A DNA stretch of 64,000 nt, from NCBI RefSeq assembly GCF_900129275.1, contig NZ_FQUX01000004.1, positions 186,001 to 250,000 on the forward strand, in the 5' to 3' direction. Of the stretch, positions 18,084 to 27,174 are shown piece after piece; position 1 is the stretch's first letter, and each line of letters starts with the position of its first letter. The notes below the pieces were generated by a model, which had not been told where the DNA came from, ran no database searches, and saw nothing but the letters and a program-made list of their open reading frames with translations. A program made the translations under genes and the position numbers. This stretch comes from Arenibacter palladensis. Its GTDB lineage: Bacteria; Bacteroidota; Bacteroidia; Flavobacteriales; Flavobacteriaceae.

Positions 18084-19814
18084 TTATAGTACAGAAGTTT
18101 TTAATGAGATATCTGCATGTTTCCATGCCTCATCATATTCCTGCTCGATCTTTTTTGCCTCTTCTATTTTACCTTGACCAATAAGGCTTTTATGCAATCC
18201 CATTAAAGACCAGCCGTTTTGGCGGAGTATTTCCAGGTCTTCCTTGTATACTTTTTCAGCTTCTTCATATTTTTGGGCCTTTAATAAAATAGCACCTAAA
18301 GTCTGCCTTACTGGTATATGCCATGCTGTAGGTTCGCTATAAATTAACTGGTCTTCATGATATACCGCTTGCTTTAGAAATTCCAAGGCCTCTGTTGTAT
18401 TACCTTCTGCATGGGCTATTTCACCGGAAACAACCCCATGTGCAATTTGGGCTATACTTGAAGATGGATTGGTGTAATTGGCCACAACGGTTTCCAATTC
18501 TGGGTCGTTCTTCATTAATCGAAGGGCTTCCAGCTCTTCCTTGGCCTCTTTGATGTTATTTTTTCTGACAAAGGCAATTCCCCTTGCGTAATGCCAAATA
18601 AGTTTAAGGTGTTTATATTGATCTCCTGGATAAGGTATGGTCAGAATTTCATTCCACTTTCCAAAGCGGATATAGGCCAACAGTGGAGAGGAAGCAAAAT
18701 CTTGTAAAAATGGCAAAGTTGCCATCTCGCTTATTGGTACTTTTTCCGCTGTTTTTTTTGCGGCGTCAATAGCTAGGTCACTGTTGCCCAAGAGGGTAGC
18801 GGCAGACCATAGAAAGTGTAGATTGTGCGGGTAATATCCCAATGGATACATGCCCTGGGAATAGCATTGGGAGATATAATCCTCATCTGCCAAAATAGCT
18901 GCCTGATTCACCTTTACCGCATCCTCATACCTGCCTACCCTTATATAAATATGTGAAGGCATATGTACAATATGGCCTGCTGCGGGCATTAGGGACCCTA
19001 GTTTGTCCGCACTGGGAATGGCGAGGTCTGGTTTGGGAAGCTCCACCATATGAATATAATAATGATGGGCTCCTGGATGGTCGGGATTCAGGATCATTGC
19101 ACGCTCTAACGCAGTTTTTCCCTTTAGTGTATTGGGAGCTGGGTTGCCATCATTGTCCCAATAATTCCAAGGCATGGTATTCATAATGGAGGCAGCGTAC
19201 AAGGTCTGTATATGGGCATCATCTGGAAATGCTTCCACTACTTTTTCCATGGCACTCATATAGGCCATGTTCAATTCTGAAATTTCTTTAGTTAAATCAC
19301 CACTATATCTGTGGGTCAAAGCTTCTATTAAAGCTTTTTCCTTGGGCGAACTGTTTTGGGACAGGTTTTTGGCTTTTAATATTGCTTCATAAGATTTTTT
19401 TCTGCGCTCGTCATCTGGCATGGGGTCATTTATATTGGGGCCCAATGCGTAGGCCTGTCCCCAATAGGTCATGGCAGCCTTTGGGTCGAGTCGAGATGCT
19501 TCCATAAACGAACGGTGGGCTTCGGCATGGTTAAAAGCATAGGTAAGTTTTACGCCCTGATCAAAATAAGCTTGGGCCTTTTGGTCTTTTGTGCTTATGC
19601 CGAAATGTAAATTACCTAGGTTCTCGAACAGCGGTGCAATTTGTTGGGTGGTATCCACATTGCTCAATAGGAATTTGGCCACAGTACATTTCATGGAGTA
19701 AAAACTGGCTTCCTGCGTTACCTCCAATACCTTTGGAGAGGTTTGAGGCGTCCAAAAATAGGCTATGGCCATTAGCACTATCAAGAATATGGACAAACTT
19801 AATTTTGTTTTCAT
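18084..19814 (-). CDS. Histidine-rich tetratricopeptide repeat protein, exported
   Basis: 576 residues. One N-terminal hydrophobic segment (about 5-21) acts as an anchor or signal, so most of the chain is periplasmic. TPR-like helix pairs appear around 75-115 (AYFDQGVKLTYAFNHAEAHRSFMEASRLDP), 280-330 and 470-560. Two histidine clusters stand out: H246, H250, H251 and H255 (DHPGAHHYYIHMVE) and H281, H284 and H288 (AGHIVHMPSHIYIR), near MNTMPWNYW. Similar clusters occur in homologues I recall from other phyla, which suggests metal or heme binding; this is inference. It is convergent with the nitronate monooxygenase-like gene. No known enzyme is recognised. Confidence 0.7.
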   Translation of the reverse strand: MKTKLSLSIFLIVLMAIAYFWTPQTSPKVLEVTQEASFYSMKCTVAKFLLSNVDTTQQIAPLFENLGNLHFGISTKDQKAQAYFDQGVKLTYAFNHAEAHRSFMEASRLDPKAAMTYWGQAYALGPNINDPMPDDERRKKSYEAILKAKNLSQNSSPKEKALIEALTHRYSGDLTKEISELNMAYMSAMEKVVEAFPDDAHIQTLYAASIMNTMPWNYWDNDGNPAPNTLKGKTALERAMILNPDHPGAHHYYIHMVELPKPDLAIPSADKLGSLMPAAGHIVHMPSHIYIRVGRYEDAVKVNQAAILADEDYISQCYSQGMYPLGYYPHNLHFLWSAATLLGNSDLAIDAAKKTAEKVPISEMATLPFLQDFASSPLLAYIRFGKWNEILTIPYPGDQYKHLKLIWHYARGIAFVRKNNIKEAKEELEALRLMKNDPELETVVANYTNPSSSIAQIAHGVVSGEIAHAEGNTTEALEFLKQAVYHEDQLIYSEPTAWHIPVRQTLGAILLKAQKYEEAEKVYKEDLEILRQNGWSLMGLHKSLIGQGKIEEAKKIEQEYDEAWKHADISLKTSVL

Positions 19815-20154
19815 GACGTTGATGTTTTATGTTGATGCCGTTAGGTCCATTTTGGATTTCCAAAACGTTGCAATGCCTCAACCTATGTTTGATGATAGGT
19901 TGGCTTTGTTTTTAATTAAGGACTGTTTAAGTGCGAGGGGAAAATTTGTAATCGTTTAAATACAGGGGAGATAAAAAACTAAATATTACGATATCTAAAA
20001 GTAGTGAATTCTAGGAGGTTATACAAGTATTAAATGGTTGGTGTTGGTGAAAGAAAGCCCTTGAAGTTGATATTCCGCAAACTATGAGTTGGCTATTTCT
20101 ACGAATAATAGGGTCAAGAATGTTACATAGAAAATTTCTTGGCAATATATTCCT
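19815..20154. other. Gene-free gap upstream of the TPR gene, with a palindrome
   Basis: 340 bases between the TPR gene start and the DUF2007 gene stop (both minus strand). It contains a perfect 8-bp inverted repeat at 19879-19902. No protein or RNA gene was recognised; the promoter of the TPR gene should lie here. Confidence 0.5.
19879..19902. repeat. Inverted repeat upstream of the TPR gene
   Basis: CAACCTAT, 8-base spacer, ATAGGTTG: a perfect 8-bp palindrome 65 bases upstream of the TPR start codon. It could be an operator or, read on the plus strand where GCTTTGTTTTT follows, an orphan terminator. Neither reading is proven. Confidence 0.5.
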
Positions 20155-20379
20155 TTAGTCACCAATAGCTTTTTGGACAATACTTTGCGCTTTTCCCAGC
20201 TCATCGGCATGGACATAGATCTCTTGGTTCCCTTGAATGGCAGATCCAAAACCTGCCAACCTTCCGGATTCCGATTCATCCTTTATCACTGGTACTATGC
20301 CAATTTCCCTTAGTTGATTAACTATTGTCTGAACAGAAATAAAACTACCTGAAAATATGCGGGTATAATTGGAATTCAT
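20155..20379 (-). CDS. DUF2007 small putative signalling protein
   Basis: A 74-residue cytoplasmic protein with the DUF2007 pattern: a first strand TRIFSGSF, helix VQTIVNQLREIGI, strand VPVIKDESE, glycine-rich AGFGSAI, strand EIYVHADE and a final helix. The family is labelled putative signal-transducing, and its function is unknown. The start is at ATG 20379. It is divergent from the YfiM-like gene that starts 94 bases away. Confidence 0.8.
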   Translation of the reverse strand: MNSNYTRIFSGSFISVQTIVNQLREIGIVPVIKDESESGRLAGFGSAIQGNQEIYVHADELGKAQSIVQKAIGD

Positions 20380-20472
20380 TTTTTTAGTATTGGTAAACTG
20401 TTGTTAAGATACAAATTTTATATAAACGCCAATCAGACAGTATTTGTTTCGGCATTAGTATCTTTGTGGCCG

Positions 20473-20868
20473 ATGAAGACTATTATAGTAGGTATTATCT
20501 TTTTTTTATGCGCATTGCCGCTGTACGCACAACTGGAACAGGATAAGGTGAAACATTTTATGGCCGGTACCTTAAGTGGGGCTATAGGAGCAGATATTGC
20601 GGATGGCTTTTCTGGAGGTAACCGCTATTGGAGAATTGCCGGTGCCGTAACTTCAAGTCTGTTGGCAGGCTTGGCCAAGGAGGCATATGATGAGTATAAG
20701 TACAACGGTTGGGACAACAGAGATCTTGCTGCTACAGTATTGGGAGGAGTTTCCATTGGAATTACTATTGATATTTTTTCGGAGAAGAGGCAAAGAAAGG
20801 GAAAAGAAATGATGGTTGAAATCGTCGATGAAAATATGACTTTTGGTAAGCATGAAATGGAATACTGA
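20473..20868 (+). CDS. YfiM/DUF2279-like exported protein
   Basis: 131 residues from ATG 20473, where a signal peptide begins (MKTIIVGIIFFLCALPLYAQ); an upstream in-frame extension adds 24 residues before it and is rejected. The mature protein has DKVKHFMAGT, a GLAKEAYDEYK helix and GWDNRDLAATVLGG, the pattern seen in the YfiM/DUF2279 lipoprotein family. Two further hydrophobic stretches suggest membrane association. Function is unknown. It is convergent with the DUF58 gene (48 bases between stops). Confidence 0.7.
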   Translation: MKTIIVGIIFFLCALPLYAQLEQDKVKHFMAGTLSGAIGADIADGFSGGNRYWRIAGAVTSSLLAGLAKEAYDEYKYNGWDNRDLAATVLGGVSIGITIDIFSEKRQRKGKEMMVEIVDENMTFGKHEMEY

Positions 20869-20916
20869 AGGAATTGATTTTGATTGAAAATCCATAAAAC
20901 TGGACGTTACCAAATC

Positions 20917-22251
20917 TTAGATTAGTCCTCTCGCTTTTATTTCCAAATATTTGTTGATGGTATTTATGGTCAAGTGCTCTGGTTTTGTTAGAATGGTCTG
21001 TATTCCGTATTTCCTTAGTTCGTTAACGATAAGCTTCTTTTCATAAACAAATTTCTCTGCAATTGTTTTTTCAAATATTTGTTGGATGGTCTCGGCCTTT
21101 TCATCCGTAAATTTGATCAATTCGGTGTTCTCAAAGAAAATGACTACTAATAAATGTTGCTTGGCAATTGCTTGTAGGTAGGGTAGTTGTCGCTGCAGGG
21201 CATCCAAGGTCTCGAAATTGGTATAGAGCAGTAGCAGGCTCCTGTGGGTAATATTTCTTTTAATATCGGCGTATAATCGACTGTAATCACTTTCTGCAAA
21301 ATTCGTCTCCAAATTGTAAAGTGTTTCCAAAATAAGGTTCATTTGGGAACTTCGTCTCTCGGCAACTACCCTGTTTTCAATCTTCTTGGCAAAGGCGAAC
21401 ATTCCGGCCTTGTCATGTTTTTTAAGGGCAATGTGGGAGATGACCAAGGTAGCGTTAATGGCATAATCCAATAAGCTAAGTCCGTCAAAAGGCATTTTCA
21501 TGACCCTCCCTTTATCTATAATGGAGTAAATAGGCTGCGACTTTTCATCCTGATACTGGTTTACCATTAGGCCACCTTTTTTTGCAGTTGCCTTCCAGTT
21601 AATGTTCCGGATATCATCTCCCAGAACATAATCCTTGATCTGCTCGAACTCCATGGTATGGCCAATACGGCGAATTTTCTTAAGGCCGTATTCGAAGAGT
21701 TTATTGGTAAAGGCCATAAGGTCATACTTCCGCAATTGTAAAAAGGAGGGGTACACAGGGACTTGCTGTTCATTGCCAAAAATGTACTTTTTGGAGATGA
21801 AACCAATAGGGGAGTTGGCAAACACGTTTAAATTCCCAAAGGAATACACTCCTCTTTCCGTGGGTCTCAGGTAATAATTGAACCGCTTTTCCTTACCTTT
21901 CCCAAGGGTAGTGTAAATTCCGAAATCCCGCTTTTGAAATTGATGGGGTACTTCATCCAAAATCTTCAAACCGACCGGGAACAAGTAAGAATTGGATAGA
22001 CTTATGTTAATTTCGTTTTCATCCCCATTGGAAAGTTTTTCGGGAACCGAACGATGTCCTGTTATTCCGCCCTTGGATGCGAATACCAATATAATATCGA
22101 CCAAAAAAATTAGGGCAAATACATAGAACAATAATTTAACTGCTCCAAAAATATTTGGCACCATATAAGAAAGCAAGAACCCTAAGACCAAAATAGTCAA
22201 TACAATAAAGAATCTCTTTTGTAAATAGATGTTGCTTAGGAGTTTCTTCAT
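20917..22251 (-). CDS. DUF58 domain protein (MoxR partner)
   Basis: 444 residues from ATG 22251; an upstream ATG would add eight residues (MYDSTLYH) and is less likely. Two membrane segments lie near the N-terminus (about 12-55). The DUF58 signature GDDIRNINWKATAKKGGLMVNQYQ is at about 195-220, followed by a von Willebrand factor A-like fold (SIIDKGRVM, LLDYAINATLVISHIA). DUF58 proteins are the usual partners of MoxR ATPases. This is the last gene of a six-gene minus-strand cluster and lies 48 bases after the MoxR gene. Confidence 0.9.
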   Translation of the reverse strand: MKKLLSNIYLQKRFFIVLTILVLGFLLSYMVPNIFGAVKLLFYVFALIFLVDIILVFASKGGITGHRSVPEKLSNGDENEINISLSNSYLFPVGLKILDEVPHQFQKRDFGIYTTLGKGKEKRFNYYLRPTERGVYSFGNLNVFANSPIGFISKKYIFGNEQQVPVYPSFLQLRKYDLMAFTNKLFEYGLKKIRRIGHTMEFEQIKDYVLGDDIRNINWKATAKKGGLMVNQYQDEKSQPIYSIIDKGRVMKMPFDGLSLLDYAINATLVISHIALKKHDKAGMFAFAKKIENRVVAERRSSQMNLILETLYNLETNFAESDYSRLYADIKRNITHRSLLLLYTNFETLDALQRQLPYLQAIAKQHLLVVIFFENTELIKFTDEKAETIQQIFEKTIAEKFVYEKKLIVNELRKYGIQTILTKPEHLTINTINKYLEIKARGLI

Positions 22252-22299
22252 ATGATATAGGGTACTATCGTACATTTTATAGCCAATAGATTTTGTCCG

Positions 22300-23304
22300 T
22301 TATCTTGGAATTTCAATGGTTTCCATAATTTGTTTAATCACTTTATCCGGAGTAAATCCTTCCATTTCCCTTTCAGGAGTCAATATAACTCTGTGCCCCA
22401 ATATTGGGGTTGCCACTTTTTTAATATCATCCGGGGTTACAAAGTCACGTCCGTTGATGGCAGCCAGAGCTTTGGAGGCGTCCATGATAGCTATGGAGGC
22501 TCTGGGGGAGGCTCCAAGATATAGGTTGGCATTGTTACGTGTATTATGGACAATTCCTGCTATATACTTCATTAGATTGTCCTCTATAATAATTTCCTTG
22601 ATAACCTCTTGATAGCTGGCTATTTGGTCTGCGCTAAGCACCGAAGTTATTAAGCTTTCCAAATTTTTGTTTTTTTGGCGATGTTTACTTTCCAAAATCT
22701 CTATCTCTTCCTCCAGGGATGGATAGTTCACTTTTATTTTAAAAAGGAAACGGTCCAATTGGGCTTCGGGAAGTCGGTAGGTACCTTCCTGTTCAATTGG
22801 ATTTTGTGTGGCAAATACCAAAAATGGCGGCGACATTTCATAAGTAAGTCCATCCATGGTAATTTGCCGTTCGGCCATAGCTTCAAACAAGGCTGCTTGG
22901 GTTTTGGCGGGGGCTCGGTTTATTTCATCTATCAAAATAATATTTGAAAATAAAGGGCCTTTTTTAAATTCAAATTCCGAGGTCTTCACATTAAAAATTG
23001 ATGTGCCCAAAATATCGCTTGGCATTAGATCTGGTGTGAATTGTATTCTGCTGAAGCCTACGTTCATTGTCTTTGCCAGGAGTTTGGCAGTGACGGTTTT
23101 GGCAACACCCGGTACCCCCTCAATTAAGGAATGCCCATTGGCCAAGATAGAAATAATGAGTAATTCGATCATTTCCTGTTGCCCAATGATAACTCTTCCC
23201 AATTCGGTTTTTATCTGTGCCACCGACTCTTGTAGCTGGCTTAGGTCTATTCTGTTTTTAAATTCCAACGGCCTGTAGTCTTCCCCTTGCTGACTTTCTT
23301 CCAT
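22300..23304 (-). CDS. MoxR-family AAA+ ATPase
   Basis: 334-residue AAA+ ATPase. The Walker A loop is GVPGVAKT, Walker B is LIDEINR, and a conserved FATQNPIEQEGTYRLPEAQLDRF (sensor 1 and arginine-finger region) lies in the middle third. The GASPRA motif of sensor 2 is near residue 265. MoxR proteins act as chaperones that mature or insert metal cofactors or complexes in partner proteins. Here the partners are likely the VWA-type DUF58 protein and the membrane genes around it. It follows the DUF4350 gene by 3 bases. Confidence 0.95.
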   Translation of the reverse strand: MEESQQGEDYRPLEFKNRIDLSQLQESVAQIKTELGRVIIGQQEMIELLIISILANGHSLIEGVPGVAKTVTAKLLAKTMNVGFSRIQFTPDLMPSDILGTSIFNVKTSEFEFKKGPLFSNIILIDEINRAPAKTQAALFEAMAERQITMDGLTYEMSPPFLVFATQNPIEQEGTYRLPEAQLDRFLFKIKVNYPSLEEEIEILESKHRQKNKNLESLITSVLSADQIASYQEVIKEIIIEDNLMKYIAGIVHNTRNNANLYLGASPRASIAIMDASKALAAINGRDFVTPDDIKKVATPILGHRVILTPEREMEGFTPDKVIKQIMETIEIPR

Positions 23305-23307
23305 GTA

Positions 23308-24519
23308 TTATTTTTTAAATTGATTTATTTTTTTGTTCAATTGAACCACATCTTGTTCATTGTGATGTTTTTTATTGTTAAGATGTACTACAAAATCTAA
23401 AAGTTCTTTGACTTTCAATAGTGGTTTGCCCGATTTTGCCGCAAGATCCATGGTGGTTTTTTCGTTTATGGATTCGGTATTTAGTTGATATTGACTTCTA
23501 ATATGCTCCAAGAAAAAATTAATCTTTTTATGGATCAGATCTGTATAGTCCCTATGCTCATAATATAGCCCCCCGACGGTTTTGGCAAATTCAATGGACG
23601 AATTCTCCAAAGGTGTAATCACTGGAATAATCCGTTGCTCCCTTTTGGCCTTGAATATTATAAAAATTAATAGTCCTAACATACCCAAGTAATAGGCCCA
23701 CCTTAGGGATGCTTGATTAAGTATAAAGCGCATGGGGGAATCTATTACTATCCGTCCGGATTTTTTATAATTATCCCAATATACATCCAAATCCTTGAGA
23801 TAGCCAAAGGCATTTGCTGCATAGTCTTTATTGCCTCTAAGCATATAATAGTTGGTAAACGCTTGAGGAGTGGTATTCAGGTAAAAATGGCCCTTACCGA
23901 ATCTTACCTTTACAAAATTGGGACTCATGGCCATTTTATTGGATCCTGAAGCTAAAGTTCCCTGTTCCGATTTAAAGTTAATATACCCTAAAACCGTTGT
24001 GTTTAATGTATCCACGGAAGAAAAATGGGTATTGTATACTCCGCGCTTTAAGGGATAATTTTGTTTGGAAAATGAATTGTTGGTAAGGTGGATCAGGACT
24101 GTATCCTCTTTTATGGAGTATTGGGTTTCTACTTCAATGTTTAAGGTGTCTGCCAAATAGGTGCCAAAGCTGGAAGCAGCAATAAAGGTGTCATTACCAT
24201 CATAAACGTATTGAAGTAATTTAAAAGTCTCCTGTTTGTCCAGATCCAGAAAATCATTGATCAATAAATAGTTGGAGGCGGTGCTGGAATCCCTTGTAGC
24301 AAGGACGTTGTATAAACTTTCATTGGTAGTGTGTATTTTTTGTCCTGGGAATAGTTTGGGGAGTTCATGGAACAGTACATAGCACCCAAAAGGTATTTTG
24401 TCCGAGGAAGTATATGATGGTCGCCAGTTTAGGGGTTTCGGGCGCACAACTTCGGTTACTATAATGCCAATAAGTACGGCAAGAAACAACCCAAGGATTA
24501 TTTTGGAACGCTTATCCAT
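23308..24519 (-). CDS. DUF4350 domain membrane protein
   Basis: 403 residues with an N-terminal membrane helix (about 7-24). A mostly extracytoplasmic DUF4350 domain begins at RPSYTSSDKIPFGCYVLFHELP (which I read as the glutaminase-like fold of the family). A second membrane helix lies near 270-290 (WAYYLGMLGLLIFIIFKAKREQR), followed by a cytoplasmic coiled tail rich in Lys, Gln and Asn. DUF4350 genes are regular members of MoxR clusters and their function is unknown. Its start overlaps the stop of the DUF4129 gene by 8 bases, indicating coupled translation. Confidence 0.85.
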   Translation of the reverse strand: MDKRSKIILGLFLAVLIGIIVTEVVRPKPLNWRPSYTSSDKIPFGCYVLFHELPKLFPGQKIHTTNESLYNVLATRDSSTASNYLLINDFLDLDKQETFKLLQYVYDGNDTFIAASSFGTYLADTLNIEVETQYSIKEDTVLIHLTNNSFSKQNYPLKRGVYNTHFSSVDTLNTTVLGYINFKSEQGTLASGSNKMAMSPNFVKVRFGKGHFYLNTTPQAFTNYYMLRGNKDYAANAFGYLKDLDVYWDNYKKSGRIVIDSPMRFILNQASLRWAYYLGMLGLLIFIIFKAKREQRIIPVITPLENSSIEFAKTVGGLYYEHRDYTDLIHKKINFFLEHIRSQYQLNTESINEKTTMDLAAKSGKPLLKVKELLDFVVHLNNKKHHNEQDVVQLNKKINQFKK

Positions 24520-25240
24520 GGGCGCTTATGTTGTTAAGGTTGGTAAACGTAATCTGGGCGGCTCGGTATTTTTGATCGTCTATTTCCTGTTCCCCGTACC
24601 AGATATGGTCGTATAAATAGGAAACATCTTTAAATAGTAGCCTTATTTTGGGAGCTATTATTTCTTTTTCGTAGTCCAGATTGGTTTTTTCATAATGCCA
24701 TTCAATGATCTGATGTTGGGACAGTGTTTTTAATACTTTTAGATACTGGTAACGTATGGCCAGTCTGTAATTATTTTGTTGTATGGCATCGGTTATCAAA
24801 GCATCCAAATCCAAGCTTTCTATATGTTCCTCGGCCAAGTTTAGATTTATGGTTGCAGCCTCCTTTTTTCTAAATATGGCTGAGGCGTTTTCTCCGGTCA
24901 GGAATCTTATTAACAGGTATATGGCCAAAGCGCCCATTAGTCCATAAATAAGGTATTCCAGTAGTTGGGTAATCCCTGGTGGAATGTCAATACCAAAAAC
25001 ATCCCTGAGTCCGTTCATAACCCATGTAAGAAAACGGGCCAGTAAATTTTGTGATTCACCATCCTTGATGTCGTAGTTAAACTCCTTTCCCTGATATTTT
25101 TGGATAAGATCTTCATCCAAACTTCGCAATACCAATTTACTGTTGGTATCTTCGGTTAAGGGTACCGAATCCTTTTCCCCTTGGGCCAACCCGAAGAATA
25201 AATTAAAAAAACAATAAAGGGTTGCGGTTAATCTTATCAC
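24512..25240 (-). CDS. DUF4129 domain membrane protein
   Basis: 242 residues: a signal-like N-terminus ending near LAQG, an extracytoplasmic segment, one membrane helix at about 88-106 (LEYLIYGLMGALAIYLLIRFL), and a cytoplasmic DUF4129 domain with the LAIRYQYLKVLKTLS...WHYEKTNLDYEKEI signature. DUF4129 proteins are typical of MoxR clusters; some members are linked to transglutaminase-like domains, which are not visible here. It overlaps the neighbours on both sides by 4 and 8 bases. Confidence 0.85.
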   Translation of the reverse strand: MIRLTATLYCFFNLFFGLAQGEKDSVPLTEDTNSKLVLRSLDEDLIQKYQGKEFNYDIKDGESQNLLARFLTWVMNGLRDVFGIDIPPGITQLLEYLIYGLMGALAIYLLIRFLTGENASAIFRKKEAATINLNLAEEHIESLDLDALITDAIQQNNYRLAIRYQYLKVLKTLSQHQIIEWHYEKTNLDYEKEIIAPKIRLLFKDVSYLYDHIWYGEQEIDDQKYRAAQITFTNLNNISAHG

Positions 25241-26187
25241 TGGTCTTGAAGTCCTATTTGGTCTATTTTGCTTCTTGAATTGAGATTATATGTTTTTTCG
25301 TGCAGGGAAAAGTACAACAGCCCATTTACAAACTGCGATAGACATTGCGAATAAACCGCAATTATCAGGAACAGGCAGGTGCCCAAGGTGTAAATGATAG
25401 TGGGTACCACGGAAGCACCTAGATCAACATCGTTTTGAACTACGTGAAAAGTGTATATCCCGATAAGAATTCCAGGAATCATAATGACCACCATGAACAA
25501 AAGACCAATTAAGAACCCTAAGATAAAGTTAACCCCTACGGACCTCCAAAAATTTTTGGTCACCAAGTTCCAACCTTCTCCAAGGGCATCGGTAACACCT
25601 CGTTTTTCTTTCAACATTACAAAGAAGGATACTCCTACCCAGGCCATTACGAAGTATTGAATTACATATTGTGCAAGCATACCTGCCAAGGGTATAAAAG
25701 TCAAGATTATGGCTGCGATCATAATGCCAAAAAATAGTAACATCAAAATCAGAATAAAAACAATGATGCTTCCCAGATTATTTTTGACTTCTTCCCAAAC
25801 CTCGGTTTTATCAAAATTCTGCCCTTTGCGTTCTTCGTATTTTATCATATATGAAGTGCTGAGACTATAATTTAACACAGCCACCATTAGAAAAATAACA
25901 AAGAACAGAATACCTCCAAAGATAAAGTACATAATATAGGCTTCGCTGCCGGAACCTACTACATCCAAGACTGTATTTTGGTTATTGGTGATAAGTCCAA
26001 TTACCCCGGATACCAGCAAATAACTAACAACTAATAGTCCTATTAGAAAAATACCGTTGTAGCTTAGAAAAACATTGGTGAATTTTTTAAGGTTTTGTTT
26101 AAAGAATTCGAAGTAAACATTGATGATATCCCCAAAGTCCCTATTAACTCTTAGTTCAATAAATTTTTCCTGATTTTCGACTTGCAT
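25237..26187 (-). CDS. Multi-pass membrane protein of the MoxR cluster, family not recognised
   Basis: 316 residues with about six or seven predicted membrane helices (about 45-65, 80-110, 135-160, 160-185, 210-240, 250-280). The arrangement resembles the membrane domain found in glycerophosphodiester phosphodiesterase-type and related multi-pass families, but no active-site motif is visible. Its stop overlaps the DUF4129 start by 4 bases and its start overlaps the SpoIIM-like gene by 32 bases, so it belongs to the same transcript. Function unknown. Confidence 0.7.
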   Translation of the reverse strand: MQVENQEKFIELRVNRDFGDIINVYFEFFKQNLKKFTNVFLSYNGIFLIGLLVVSYLLVSGVIGLITNNQNTVLDVVGSGSEAYIMYFIFGGILFFVIFLMVAVLNYSLSTSYMIKYEERKGQNFDKTEVWEEVKNNLGSIIVFILILMLLFFGIMIAAIILTFIPLAGMLAQYVIQYFVMAWVGVSFFVMLKEKRGVTDALGEGWNLVTKNFWRSVGVNFILGFLIGLLFMVVIMIPGILIGIYTFHVVQNDVDLGASVVPTIIYTLGTCLFLIIAVYSQCLSQFVNGLLYFSLHEKTYNLNSRSKIDQIGLQDQ

Positions 26188-27136
26188 AAGATTGGTTTAA
26201 CAAAATGGGATATATGATATAATAAAAAAGAACTAGCAATAAAGAGCTGCCTATAATTAAAAACGCCAACCAAGAGGGCATATTGGAATAGCGGGTAATA
26301 AACCCTTCTATAAAACCGGCAATTATAAAAAAGGGAATGGTGCTGACCACTACTTTTAATCCGTCCTTGGCCCCTTTCATAAAAGAAATTCTTCTGGAAT
26401 AGGTTTTGGGAAACAGAATGCTATTGCCCATGATCAATCCGGCACAACCGGCAATAATGATAACCGAAATTTCTATGGTCCCATGTAGCCAAATCTGCTT
26501 GTTTGCCTGATAAAAGACATCCTGGGTGTAAAAAAAAGTAATGAAAGCCCCTAGCATTACACCATTGCTAAACAGAATATAAGCAGTACCGATACTGGTA
26601 ATTACACCAAAGGAAAAGGCCATAAAGGCTACTTTGATATTGTTTATGGTAATTCCTAAAAAAGTGCCAATTTCACTGCCTCCTTTATATATGGCAGTGG
26701 GGTCTCCGCTGGCAATATTGTTGAGGGTTTCGTTTACATAGGCATCACCTAAGATCAACCTTACAAAGGTATCGTCGTTCATAGCGGAAATACTGCCTAT
26801 AGCACTGGCGATCATAAAGATTAGAAAGGCGATGCCCAAGGTTTTATGATATTGCCTAAAAAAAAGTGGGAATTCCGTTTTCCAAAATTCCACTATTCTG
26901 TTACTGCTCTCCTTTTTGTTCTTATATATTTTTTGATGTGCCTGGGATGCCAAGGAATTTAAGTACAATAATGTCTTGCTTTCGGCGTAATAAGTCTGTG
27001 CGTAGGCGAGGTCGTTGGTCAATTGAATGTAACCATTGGCAAGTTCGTCCGGACTAATGTGGGCATTATAGTTGATAGCCTTTTCAAATGCTATCCATTT
27101 TTCCTTATTTTGCTTCACAAAAGCTGCCTCACGCAT
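26156..27136 (-). CDS. Stage II sporulation protein M-like membrane protein (SpoIIM superfamily)
   Basis: 326 residues: an N-terminal soluble helical region (about 1-105) and then about five or six membrane helices with GTFLGITINNIKVAFMAFSFGVITSIGTAYILFSNGVMLG in the centre, the conserved SpoIIM core (asparagine-rich helix plus glycine-rich helix). Outside spore formers these proteins accompany MoxR or RDD genes. It is the first gene of the minus-strand cluster; the divergent RDD gene starts 38 bases away (ATG to ATG), so the two share a promoter region. Confidence 0.85.
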   Translation of the reverse strand: MREAAFVKQNKEKWIAFEKAINYNAHISPDELANGYIQLTNDLAYAQTYYAESKTLLYLNSLASQAHQKIYKNKKESSNRIVEFWKTEFPLFFRQYHKTLGIAFLIFMIASAIGSISAMNDDTFVRLILGDAYVNETLNNIASGDPTAIYKGGSEIGTFLGITINNIKVAFMAFSFGVITSIGTAYILFSNGVMLGAFITFFYTQDVFYQANKQIWLHGTIEISVIIIAGCAGLIMGNSILFPKTYSRRISFMKGAKDGLKVVVSTIPFFIIAGFIEGFITRYSNMPSWLAFLIIGSSLLLVLFYYIIYPILLNQSYASRKSGKIY

Positions 27137-27174
27137 ACTGGGATAATCCTTTAAAAAATAAAAATAGTACTAAT

